From Lysobacter soyae (GTDB lineage: Bacteria > Pseudomonadota > Gammaproteobacteria > Xanthomonadales > Xanthomonadaceae): a DNA stretch of 64,000 nt. A model generated the notes under the pieces. The model saw only the letters and a list, made by a program, of their open reading frames with translations. It was not told the DNA's origin and did no database searches. The position numbers and the translations under genes are program-made. This document shows positions 55,262 to 63,499 of the stretch, one piece after another (the stretch's first letter is position 1; every line of letters begins with the position of its first letter). The DNA is taken from NCBI RefSeq assembly GCF_019551435.1, contig NZ_CP080544.1, positions 1,240,001-1,304,000 on the forward strand. Reading direction: 5' to 3'.

Positions 55262-56101
55262 TCAAGGTTGTGTGTTGTCGGACGCTGGCTGCGTTCCAAA
55301 TGGCGACGCTCGCCCGGTGTTGAAGCTGGCATTGAAGGCGCCGTCCACACCGGGGATAACCGATCGCGGCCAACCCGGATGCGCTGCGGGGTCCACACCC
55401 AGCACGCCCTCCTCGGACTTGCCACGAAGGACACGCTCCACATCGCCTGCACGTTGGATGGATTTGGGTACCGCGGCAATGGCTGTGCCTTGGCGCGACA
55501 CCTGAGGCGGCCGCTCAACGGGTTCTGCTTTCGGCGTGTTGGCGCGGGCAATCAATGCGTCCGTATCCGCGGGGACGCGCCAAGGCCGAACCGTCGGCGC
55601 GTCAACGACCGCATCGCCACTTGCCACCGGCGCGTCGGATCGGACAGGCAGCGATGCCGTCATCGAGGCTGTCGAAGAAGACGTTGCGGGCGGGGCAACC
55701 GGCAACATGGCGTTCGGGCTCGTGGTGACTTCCGCCACCACATCGGCAGGCATCTCCGCCTTGTCCAATCCCGGCTTCACCGCGACGGCGATCACGCCCA
55801 AAGCGGCCGCCATCGCGACACCGCCCAACCACTTCTTCATGCCATTGAAATAGGCCGGCTTGGCGCTAGCGGCTTGCGCTTCTTGCACCAAGGCCTGCTG
55901 GATCGACGCGCGCAGATCGACTTCCGGCTGACGCGACGACGCGGCACGCAGGACGTCGCCGGCAAACTGCCAACGCCCGAGTTGCTCAGCAAGCGCCGGA
56001 TCGCGTTCCAGCCGACGGGCCAAAAATTTGGCCGCATCACCGCTTTCCTCTCCGTCCAGCAACGCTGAGAGGGATTCGCGAAGATCTGTGGATTCCTGCA
56101 T
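55262..56101 (-). CDS. rseA: Anti-sigma-E factor RseA-like protein
   Basis: 279 residues. The N-terminal cytoplasmic anti-sigma domain (LRESLSALLDGEESGDAAKFLARRLERDPALAEQLGRWQFAGDVLR) is followed by a single membrane helix (KKWLGGVAMAAALGVIAVAV, about residues 90–110) and a long periplasmic region rich in Pro, Ala and Ser. It holds sigma-E inactive at the membrane until proteolysis. Its ATG shares one base with the rpoE stop (TGATG). No rseB follows; the next gene is mucD. Confidence 0.9.
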   Translation of the reverse strand: MQESTDLRESLSALLDGEESGDAAKFLARRLERDPALAEQLGRWQFAGDVLRAASSRQPEVDLRASIQQALVQEAQAASAKPAYFNGMKKWLGGVAMAAALGVIAVAVKPGLDKAEMPADVVAEVTTSPNAMLPVAPPATSSSTASMTASLPVRSDAPVASGDAVVDAPTVRPWRVPADTDALIARANTPKAEPVERPPQVSRQGTAIAAVPKSIQRAGDVERVLRGKSEEGVLGVDPAAHPGWPRSVIPGVDGAFNASFNTGRASPFGTQPASDNTQP

Positions 56102-56718
56102 CACTGTGCTCCTTTTGCCGCGGATGCCCACGGCGCCAACGCGGCGTCCATGGCATCGCGCGCGCGAAAAATTCGTGAGCGCACCGTACCCACCGGACAA
56201 TTCATCCGTTTGGCGATGTCGTCGTAACTGAGACCCTCAACCTCACGCAGGGTGATCGCCTCACGCAATTCCGGCGGAAGGGATTCGATTGCCTTCAGAA
56301 CCGCACGTTGCATTTCCGACTGGATCGCCAAACGCTCAGGCGTTTCGACGTCACGTAGCTGGTACGCCGACTCAAATTGCTCGGCATCACTGAATTCGAT
56401 GCCTTCAAGCGGCACCCGACGATGATGAAATGCCAGATGGTTTTTTGCGGTATTCACAGCGATTCGATAAAGCCATGTGGAGAACTGGGCATCGCCCCGG
56501 AATCCAGGCAGCGCACGATAGGCACGCATGAAAGCGTCCTGTGCGACATCCTGACACTCGCTCCAGTCGCGAATGAATCGCCCGATCAGCGACACCACAC
56601 GCGATTGGTGCTTGAGCACCAGCGCATCGAATGCCTGCATGTCGCCCGCCTGTACGCGTTTGACCAGCAGCGCATCGTCTGCCTGAACCGCCGAAGCGGG
56701 TTGTTCCAAATCAGGCAT
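56101..56718 (-). CDS. rpoE: RNA polymerase sigma-E factor
   Basis: 205 residues, ECF sigma factor for envelope stress. Region 2 contains ALVLKHQSRVVSLIGRFIRDWSECQDVAQDAFMRAYRALPGFRGDAQFSTWLYRIAVNTAKNHL with its -10-recognising part, and region 4 ends with SLPPELREAITLREVEGLSYDDIAKRMNCPVGTVRSRIFRAR, a clear helix-turn-helix. AGGAG lies upstream of the ATG, and a sigma-E-type promoter about 40–70 bp upstream suggests self-regulation. Confidence 0.95.
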   Translation of the reverse strand: MPDLEQPASAVQADDALLVKRVQAGDMQAFDALVLKHQSRVVSLIGRFIRDWSECQDVAQDAFMRAYRALPGFRGDAQFSTWLYRIAVNTAKNHLAFHHRRVPLEGIEFSDAEQFESAYQLRDVETPERLAIQSEMQRAVLKAIESLPPELREAITLREVEGLSYDDIAKRMNCPVGTVRSRIFRARDAMDAALAPWASAAKGAQ

Positions 56719-56758
56719 CGAAGCCGATCTCCTGTCTCAGCCTCTGATGTCCGAGGCT

Positions 56759-56786
56759 TGTGACCCGCTGTTTTCGGGAAAGTTCC
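56759..56786 (-). promoter_or_regulatory. Sigma-E-type autoregulated promoter of rpoE
   Basis: Minus strand: GGAACTT (56786–56780), 15 bases, GTCACA (56764–56759). The -35 is a perfect sigma-E element and the -10 is close to the GTCnnA/TCAAA forms. It gives a leader of about 35 nt before rpoE and a way for sigma-E to raise its own operon (rpoE-rseA-mucD). Confidence 0.7.
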
Positions 56787-56876
56787 CAACAGGTGTCGAC
56801 AAATGCCACCTGCGTGCATCTGACATCACCGTCGTCCAGTTAAGATGATAAACAGCTGAATCCAAGGTTTCACAGA

Positions 56877-58955
56877 ATGACGCATAACTCACGTTTTGAT
56901 GGTTTGAAACTCGCCCATTGGAAGACGGAAACGCGCGCCGACGATATCGTCCGGGTGCGTTTTGATCGCGCCGATGCTTCCGTCAATGCTTTTTCCCAAG
57001 CCAGCTTGGTGGAGCTCGACGCCTTAGTCGAACGAATGAAAATCGATCCGCCGAAAGGTGTGGTTTTCCTATCCGGCAAGAGCAACGGATTCATTGCCGG
57101 CGCCGACCTTCATGAATTCCAATCGTTCGATGCCAAAGGCACCGTCGATGCCGCGATCCGTCGCGGTCAGACGGTGTTTCAAAAGGTCGCCACATTGCCT
57201 TGCACGACGGTTGCGGCCATCCACGGTTTTTGCATGGGCGGCGGCACCGAACTTGCGCTCGCATGTACCCGTCGCGTGGCGACCAACGCGCCGTCCACAC
57301 GTATCGGCTTGCCGGAAGTTTTGCTGGGCATTTTCCCAGGCTGGGGTGGCAGCGCGCGTTTGCCGCGATTGATCGGCGCGCCTGCAGCTTTTGACTTGAT
57401 GTTGACCGGGCGCGCTGTCACCGGCAAAGCGGCGTTGGCCATGGGTCTGGTCGACAAGGTTGTCGACCCTGCGGTGCTGGAAGACGAGGCAATCGCGCTG
57501 GTGTCGCGCGGCGTCGACCGCCCCTTCAAACAACGGTTCATGGCACGTGCAACCAACCTGTGGCCGGTGCGGCAAGTCCTTGCACCGGTGCTGGAAAAAC
57601 AAGTGGCACGTAAAGCACCGAAGGCACATTACCCGGCGCCCTACGCGCTGATCCGAACTTGGCGCACTTCCGCAGGCGGCAGCATTGCAAAGGCGCTCGA
57701 TGCCGAACGCCGCGGTGTCGTCAAACTGGCCGCCACGCCCACCGCGCGCAATTTGATTCGCGTCTACTTCTTGCAGGAGCGCATGAAATCTTTGGGCAGC
57801 GGCGACAGCGGCATCCAAAATGTGCACGTCGTGGGTGCCGGTGTCATGGGTGGTGATATCGCGTCGCTGGCTGCCTACAAGGGCTTCAACGTTAGCTTGC
57901 AAGATCGGGAGCAGCGCTTCATTGATGCGGCCATGGGACGCGCCGCCACTTTCTTCGAGAAGAAAGTGAAAGATCCGGCGAAGCGACCCGCCGTTGCCGG
58001 ACGATTGAAGGGTGATCTCGACGGCCAAGCGATTGCACAAGCCGATTTGGTGATTGAAGCGATCATCGAGAATCCGGAGGCGAAGCGTGCGCTGTATGAA
58101 ACCGTCGAGCCACGCTTGAAAGACACCGCGATTTTGACGACGAACACCTCGTCAATCCCCTTGGTGGAATTGCGTGAACATATCGATCACCCGGCACAGT
58201 TCGCGGGCCTGCACTATTTCAATCCGGTCGCGCAGATGCCGTTGGTCGAAATCGTGCAGCACGACAGCATGTCGCCCGAAACGCAGGCGCGCCTCGCTGC
58301 GTTTTGTCGCAAGCTCGACAAATTCCCGGTGCCGGTCGCGGGCACGCCGGGGTTTTTGGTCAACCGCGTCTTGTTCCCGTACATGCTTGAAGCCATGCGC
58401 GCTTATGCGGAAGGCATCCCGGGTCCGGTCATTGACAAAGCAGCCAAGAAGTTCGGCATGCCGATGGGCCCGATCGAGTTGATCGACACCGTCGGTCTGG
58501 ATGTCGCCGCCGGCGTCGCCGCGGAACTGGCACCTTTCCTCGGCTTGGACATTCCCGAGCAATTTTCGTCACCGCCGGAAGCCGGCAAGCGCGGCAAGAA
58601 GGACGGGCAAGGCATCTATACGTGGAAAGACGGGAAGCCCGAACGTGCGGAAGTCGCGAAGGACTACAAGGCACCCGAAGATTTGGAAGATCGCTTGATC
58701 TTGCCGTTCGTCAATGAGGCCGTGGCCTGCCTCCATGACGGGGTTGTCGCCGATCCCGACCTGTTGGATGCAGGGATCATTTTCGGGACCGGTTTTGCAC
58801 CCTTCCGAGGCGGTCCGATCAACTACGCACGGGAAACCGGTGTGGACGTCTTGCTCGCCAAGTTGAAATCACTGCAACAAACGCATGGCGATCGTTTCGC
58901 GCCACGTCCGGGATGGGACAATCCGATTTTGAAGATCCGTTCCGACGCCGCCTAA
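56877..58955 (+). CDS. Bifunctional enoyl-CoA hydratase/3-hydroxyacyl-CoA dehydrogenase
   Basis: 692 residues, alpha subunit of a fatty-acid beta-oxidation complex (FadB/FadJ type). N-terminal crotonase domain with IAGADLHEF (oxyanion loop) and the two glutamates in MGGGTELALAC and GLPEVLLGIFPGWGG; linker; Rossmann domain VVGAGVMGGDIASLAAYKG; catalytic dehydrogenase motifs NTSSIPLVEL and FAGLHYFNPV; C-terminal HCDH helices. Slightly shorter than E. coli FadB (729). No fadA partner lies next to it. Divergent from rpoE over 158 bp. FadJ-type is an alternative name. Confidence 0.92.
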   Translation: MTHNSRFDGLKLAHWKTETRADDIVRVRFDRADASVNAFSQASLVELDALVERMKIDPPKGVVFLSGKSNGFIAGADLHEFQSFDAKGTVDAAIRRGQTVFQKVATLPCTTVAAIHGFCMGGGTELALACTRRVATNAPSTRIGLPEVLLGIFPGWGGSARLPRLIGAPAAFDLMLTGRAVTGKAALAMGLVDKVVDPAVLEDEAIALVSRGVDRPFKQRFMARATNLWPVRQVLAPVLEKQVARKAPKAHYPAPYALIRTWRTSAGGSIAKALDAERRGVVKLAATPTARNLIRVYFLQERMKSLGSGDSGIQNVHVVGAGVMGGDIASLAAYKGFNVSLQDREQRFIDAAMGRAATFFEKKVKDPAKRPAVAGRLKGDLDGQAIAQADLVIEAIIENPEAKRALYETVEPRLKDTAILTTNTSSIPLVELREHIDHPAQFAGLHYFNPVAQMPLVEIVQHDSMSPETQARLAAFCRKLDKFPVPVAGTPGFLVNRVLFPYMLEAMRAYAEGIPGPVIDKAAKKFGMPMGPIELIDTVGLDVAAGVAAELAPFLGLDIPEQFSSPPEAGKRGKKDGQGIYTWKDGKPERAEVAKDYKAPEDLEDRLILPFVNEAVACLHDGVVADPDLLDAGIIFGTGFAPFRGGPINYARETGVDVLLAKLKSLQQTHGDRFAPRPGWDNPILKIRSDAA

Positions 58956-58959
58956 GGCA

Positions 58960-59319
58960 TCACATGGTGCAGGTCGCGGATTCGGTTTCGCGGCCTGCCA
59001 ACAGGGTTTCTATTTGGCCACGAAGCATGGCCGCCTCGTTGGTATCGTCAAATTGCAAACCGATGCCTTCTACCCGACTTTCTTGCGCGCGCGCAGGGGT
59101 GTACCAGCAGACGTGGCAGGCGACGGCGTGCCGCTCTGTGGAACTCGGCAGGGTCACAACCAAAAAGACCGGATCCCCCAGTGAATAGCGTTTGGTTGTC
59201 TTCAAGAACAATCCGCCGTGCTTCACAAAGGGCATATAAGCCGCATAGACCTCGTCAATGGTCGTCAGTGCCAGCGTCTGGATCGCCTGGCGTGCGCCAC
59301 CGGCTCCGGGCATATTCAT
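58960..59319 (-). CDS. pilZ: Type IV pilus PilZ protein
   Basis: 119 residues. Stand-alone PilZ domain that is needed for type IV pilus assembly. It has the family features VYAAYMPFVKHGGLFLKTTKRYSLGDPVFLVVTLP and VEGIGLQF, but no RxxxR arm before the domain, so it probably does not bind cyclic di-GMP, as described for Xanthomonas PilZ. Start ATG 59319 follows AAGGAG at good spacing and overlaps the holB stop by ATGA. End of the fabF–pilZ run; converges with the hydratase gene with a 4-bp gap. Confidence 0.9.
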   Translation of the reverse strand: MNMPGAGGARQAIQTLALTTIDEVYAAYMPFVKHGGLFLKTTKRYSLGDPVFLVVTLPSSTERHAVACHVCWYTPARAQESRVEGIGLQFDDTNEAAMLRGQIETLLAGRETESATCTM

Positions 59320-60275
59320 GGGCGTCGCTCCTTGTTCAATGGCACCATCTTCCGGCACCAATCTACCAACAATTCAGTCAGGATGAGATTCGGACGCACC
59401 GGCGTACGCAATAACGCGCGTGCGCGGTTGGCTTCGTCGAACCATGTCGCCAATGCCCGTCCCGCGTTTGAGGGCGGCAGCGCCGCGGCGCGATCCACGG
59501 CCAACTCGGCCGCAAAGCGCACGCAGAGGTCAGGATCTTCCTGCATCCATGCCTCGGCGACTTCTGACGGCAGGCGCTTCGACTGTGCGAGCAGGTCCAA
59601 GTCGTTGTCGATGCGGGCACGCAACGCCATACCGCCGTTGGCCAACCAATCGCGTGCAAGCACCGGATGTCCCCTGGCAGCCGTCAGCGCTGCGGCGGCC
59701 GCTTCGGCGGATTGTCCTGAGGACTTTAGCCATGCCATCGCGCTCTCGCGCTTCGGTACCGGCATCTCGATTTTTTGACAGCGACTGCGAATGGTCTGCG
59801 GAAGATTGCCGGGGTTGGCCGCCAACAACCAGAGGTAGCGATTCGGCATCGGTTCCTCGAGCGTTTTCAACAACGCGTTCGCCGCGGCGTGATTGATGGC
59901 ATCAGCCGGATCCACGATCACAATCTGTGCCCCGCCCATTTGCGGCGTGAGTGCAAGTGATGCGCTCACCGCGCGCAGTTGGTCAATCACGATTTCCGTG
60001 CGCAGCTTTGTCCCTTCTTTGTTCAACTCGAAGGTGACAACACGCAGATCCGGATGGGTGCCGGCCAGACGCAACTGGCATGCGCGACACTGCCCGCAAG
60101 CAAACCCTGATTGCGGTTGATGGCAAAGAATGTAGGCAGCCAATGTGTCTGCAACAAGTCGTTTGCCGATTTGCGCAGGACCCGTCAGCAAGGTGGCGTG
60201 GCCCAATTGACCCCGCTCATGCGCATCGCGCAGGGCGGTGTAGGTTTCCGATTGCCAATCAGTTAAGGCGGCCAT
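59316..60275 (-). CDS. holB: DNA polymerase III delta' subunit
   Basis: 319 residues. Clamp-loader subunit. AAA+ features: GPAQIGKRLVADTLA (modified Walker A), zinc-type cysteines in CHQPQSGFACGQCRACQL, and the sensor region IVIVDPADAINHAAANALLKTLEEP. It starts in a TGATG overlap with tmk, with a GTG one codon upstream as the alternative start. Overlaps pilZ by ATGA. Confidence 0.92.
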   Translation of the reverse strand: MAALTDWQSETYTALRDAHERGQLGHATLLTGPAQIGKRLVADTLAAYILCHQPQSGFACGQCRACQLRLAGTHPDLRVVTFELNKEGTKLRTEIVIDQLRAVSASLALTPQMGGAQIVIVDPADAINHAAANALLKTLEEPMPNRYLWLLAANPGNLPQTIRSRCQKIEMPVPKRESAMAWLKSSGQSAEAAAAALTAARGHPVLARDWLANGGMALRARIDNDLDLLAQSKRLPSEVAEAWMQEDPDLCVRFAAELAVDRAAALPPSNAGRALATWFDEANRARALLRTPVRPNLILTELLVDWCRKMVPLNKERRP

Positions 60276-60922
60276 CACGCAATATCGCCCATGTAGGCCT
60301 GTAAGTGGGCCACCGCCGCGCCTGCAACCTCGACTGGCGAAAGCGTCGCATCCACCACGCGAAACCGCTGCGGCTCCGCATGCGCGCGCGCGACATACGC
60401 ATCGCGCACCACTTGGAAAAAACCATCTTTCTCGCGCTCGATGCGGTCCGGCGTTCCGCGACCGCTTGCACGCGCGCGACCCACGTCGACGGGCACATCC
60501 AAAAGCAAGGTCAGTCCGGGTTGGACACCGACAAAACGTTTTTCAAGATGCGTAATGGTCGACACATCAATGCCGCGCGCCGCGCCTTGATACGCGTAGC
60601 TGGCATCGGTGAAGCGATCGCTCAGTACCCACGCACCCGAGGCCAAGGCGGGTGCGATGACACGCTGTACATGCTGCGCGCGCGAAGCGAACATCAGCAG
60701 CAGTTCGGCTTCGGCAGTAGGCGAGTCATCGGTTTGCGTCAACAACAGCTCACGGATGCGTTCGGCCAAGGGTGAGCCCCCGGGTTCGCGCGTGCAAACC
60801 ACTTGTTCGCCGGTTTCCTGCAATGCGGCGGCGAGTGCATTCAAGACCGTCGACTTTCCCGCGCCCTCGCCCCCTTCAAGGCTAACGAATCGTGATGCCG
60901 ACACGATGGTGTGCAAGCTCAT
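60275..60922 (-). CDS. tmk: Thymidylate kinase
   Basis: 215 residues. Phosphorylates dTMP to dTDP. P-loop SLEGGEGAGKSTVLNALAA, DR(F/Y) motif WVLSDRFTDASYAYQGAARG, and the LID region RASGRGTPDRIEREKDGFF. Located between mltG (ATGA overlap) and holB (TGATG overlap), the conserved order in gammaproteobacteria. Confidence 0.95.
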   Translation of the reverse strand: MSLHTIVSASRFVSLEGGEGAGKSTVLNALAAALQETGEQVVCTREPGGSPLAERIRELLLTQTDDSPTAEAELLLMFASRAQHVQRVIAPALASGAWVLSDRFTDASYAYQGAARGIDVSTITHLEKRFVGVQPGLTLLLDVPVDVGRARASGRGTPDRIEREKDGFFQVVRDAYVARAHAEPQRFRVVDATLSPVEVAGAAVAHLQAYMGDIA

Positions 60923-62070
60923 TTCGCAGGTGTGCTCGCAGGCGCCGTGGCTGGCGTGGCAGCGGGTTGGGCGCCCGATTCCGGGGTGGTGGTGGCAGTG
61001 CCGGTCATCGGCCCTTTGGCATTGCCGGCGCGATAACGTGCCAAGTATTCCCGCACATTGGCTTGATGCTCGGCGTAGGTCGATGCAAAGAGACTCCGCC
61101 CAGTGCCGTCGCCGGCCGCGACGAAGAAAACAGACTCGCCGGCGGCAGGCCGGGTGACGGCTTTCAATGCATCCTTACCGGGCATCGCGATGGGCGTCGG
61201 CGGCAGACCGGTGCGCGTGTAGGTGTTGTACGGCGTGTCTTTCTGCAAATCCATTTTGCGGATGTTGCCCTTGTATTCACTGCCCATGCCGTAAATCACG
61301 GTGGGATCGGTTTCCAAGCGCATGCCTTTTTGCAAACGGCGGACAAAGACGCCAGCAATCATCGGGCGCTCAGAAGCCAATCCGGTTTCTTTTTCCACAA
61401 TCGAGGCCAGTGTCAGCGCCTCGTCGCGATTCTGGAATGGCAGTCCTTGGATGCGGGTCTTCCACGCTTCGGTCAGTGCCGCATCCATGGCTTTATAGGC
61501 TTGCTTCAACACCGCCAAATCCGTGTCGCCTGTGTTGTAGCGATAGGTTTCCGGCAGGAACCGGCCTTCAGCAAATTGCCCCGCATGACCCAAGGCCTTC
61601 ATCAAGGCCGCGTCATCCATGTCTTGAATGGTGGACACCAAGGGACGGGCCTTGGCCAAGGCCGCGCGCAAGTCGCGGATATTCCAACCCTCGATGATGG
61701 TGAAGCGATAGCTCACCACTTTGCCATCACGGATGTCGACCAACAATTGCGACGGTGACATGCCCGGCTTCAGGGCATATTCGCCGGCCTGCAATTTGCC
61801 CGCGGCCCCCACCTGACGTGCCAGCAGTTGCCATTCCACATCGAAACCGGAGGTGATACCGAGCGCGCGCAGGCTGCGCAGCAATTGCGGCATGCCGTTG
61901 CCACGTTCGACCACGACACGCTGCGCCGACGTCGGACTATTCATTGGTGTACGCGAGAACGACGCGTAGTGCTGCCAGACAAAGGCGAACGCGACAAGGG
62001 CCACGAGCAGCGTGACGAACAGGAGACCTTTGAAGCCCTTCGTGCGGGCGGCAGTTGCGTTTTTGACCAT
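60919..62070 (-). CDS. mltG: Endolytic murein transglycosylase MltG
   Basis: 383 residues. An N-terminal membrane helix (GLLFVTLLVALVAFAFVW), a LysM-like part, and the YceG catalytic domain with the active-site glutamate in ASIVEKETG followed by VFVRRLQKGMRLETDPTVIYG and NTYTRTGLPPTPI. It cuts nascent peptidoglycan and sets glycan-strand length. The last 35 residues are a low-complexity Thr/Ala/Pro tail. ATG 62070 is followed at once by the basic membrane-anchor start; GAGGA lies upstream. Confidence 0.94.
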   Translation of the reverse strand: MVKNATAARTKGFKGLLFVTLLVALVAFAFVWQHYASFSRTPMNSPTSAQRVVVERGNGMPQLLRSLRALGITSGFDVEWQLLARQVGAAGKLQAGEYALKPGMSPSQLLVDIRDGKVVSYRFTIIEGWNIRDLRAALAKARPLVSTIQDMDDAALMKALGHAGQFAEGRFLPETYRYNTGDTDLAVLKQAYKAMDAALTEAWKTRIQGLPFQNRDEALTLASIVEKETGLASERPMIAGVFVRRLQKGMRLETDPTVIYGMGSEYKGNIRKMDLQKDTPYNTYTRTGLPPTPIAMPGKDALKAVTRPAAGESVFFVAAGDGTGRSLFASTYAEHQANVREYLARYRAGNAKGPMTGTATTTPESGAQPAATPATAPASTPAK

Positions 62071-62105
62071 GCTTGAATCGTCCTCAGGATGGTTCAAGGA
62101 TACCG

Positions 62106-63497
62106 TCAACCTTGGCCAAGTGCCTTCAACATGCCGCGGGCTTTGGCGCGGGTTTCGTCCAATTCCTTGTCCGCATCTGAATCCATCACAATTCCGGCCC
62201 CGGTGCGAAATCTGAGGCTGGATCGGCGGAGATCCAGTTCCGCACTTCGAATCAAGATATTCAGGTCGAGATCGCCGTCGCGATTGATCCAACCGATGCT
62301 GCCGGTATAGGCACCGCGCCCCTCCCCTTCGAGCTCGGCGATGATTTGCATGCAGCGAACTTTCGGACAACCGGTGATGGTGCCGCCGGGGAAAACCGCC
62401 CGGATCACATCCGCCGGCGATGTTTTCGGAATACGCGTTCCGCGGACATTGCTGACGATGTGGTGAACATGCGCGAACGACTCAACCGTCATCAGTTCGT
62501 TGACTTCGACGCTGCCGCCCGTGCTGACCCGTCCGATGTCGTTGCGAATCAAATCCACCAACATCACGTGCTCGGCGCGTTCCTTCGGGTGACCCACCAA
62601 TTCGCGGACACGCGCGGCGTCGGGGTCGTCTTTCGTACGCGGTCGTGTCCCCGCAATCGGGCGCGCTTCAACGCGATCGCCGTGCACCGAAACCAATCGC
62701 TCCGGCGAAGCGCTGACGACCGCCCAGGAGTCGCGCGCAAAGATCGCTGAGAACGGCGCGGGATTGGCTTGGCGCAGAACGGCATGCAGTGCCGCCGGCG
62801 CCAATGGCTGGTCGAACACCGCATCCCATGCGCGTGACAAATTGACTTGGAAGACGTCGCCGGCGGCCAGATAGTCCAGCACACGGCGAACACCGGCCGT
62901 AAATGCCTCGGGTGGGGTTTCACTGACACTGCAGGCAGGCAGTTGCGCGACCGGCGAATCAGCGTTTTCCAACGCGTTCAAATCCGCCTGCATGAGGTCG
63001 AGCAATGGCTCGCCGCCCGCCTCGGCCACCAACCAGCTGACATCGCGTTCGTGGTCGTAAGCAATCGCTGCACGCGCACGCAGCGCCGTGGCCCGCACGC
63101 CCGCCGTCGGCGACGCCGGCATGTTGACGGCCGGCTCAATCTCTTGCGTCAATTCATAGCCGAGGAATACACACCAGCCACCCTTGAACGGCGGCCCATC
63201 TTCCGTGTCATCTACGCGGTCGACCTGACAGCTTTTGAACGCCGAATCAAATGCGTTCAAAAAACCGCCGGGCAATGGCCGGCCCGACAAATCACAAGTG
63301 CTGCCATCGTGCGAGGTTTCGATGCCCTCACCTTCGCATAGAAACAAAAAATCCCAACGCGCATTCGAGCGCGCCGAGACATCCAAGGCATCAGCAGACG
63401 ACTCGAGCAACACCGGATAGCGTTGCGGCTGCATTGAATGCAGCCGCAACAGATCCATGCGTCCGGGCAACCGCCGTCTGAGCGGCACGACCGACAT
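62106..63497 (-). CDS. pabB: Chorismate-binding aminodeoxychorismate synthase component I
   Basis: 463 residues. It makes 4-amino-4-deoxychorismate for folate. The chorismate-utilising core is complete: QVNLSRAWDA, SASPERLVSV, LVDLIRNDIGRV, VSNVRGTR and RAVFPGGTITGCPK. Position between fabF and mltG supports PabB. However, the motif usually PIKGT in PabB (with a catalytic Lys) reads PIAGTRPR here, as in TrpE. Some PabB enzymes also have Ala, so I keep PabB but less firmly. The ATG is at 63497, and its stop lies 35 bp before mltG. Confidence 0.87.
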   Translation of the reverse strand: MSVVPLRRRLPGRMDLLRLHSMQPQRYPVLLESSADALDVSARSNARWDFLFLCEGEGIETSHDGSTCDLSGRPLPGGFLNAFDSAFKSCQVDRVDDTEDGPPFKGGWCVFLGYELTQEIEPAVNMPASPTAGVRATALRARAAIAYDHERDVSWLVAEAGGEPLLDLMQADLNALENADSPVAQLPACSVSETPPEAFTAGVRRVLDYLAAGDVFQVNLSRAWDAVFDQPLAPAALHAVLRQANPAPFSAIFARDSWAVVSASPERLVSVHGDRVEARPIAGTRPRTKDDPDAARVRELVGHPKERAEHVMLVDLIRNDIGRVSTGGSVEVNELMTVESFAHVHHIVSNVRGTRIPKTSPADVIRAVFPGGTITGCPKVRCMQIIAELEGEGRGAYTGSIGWINRDGDLDLNILIRSAELDLRRSSLRFRTGAGIVMDSDADKELDETRAKARGMLKALGQG

Positions 63498-63499
63498 GC

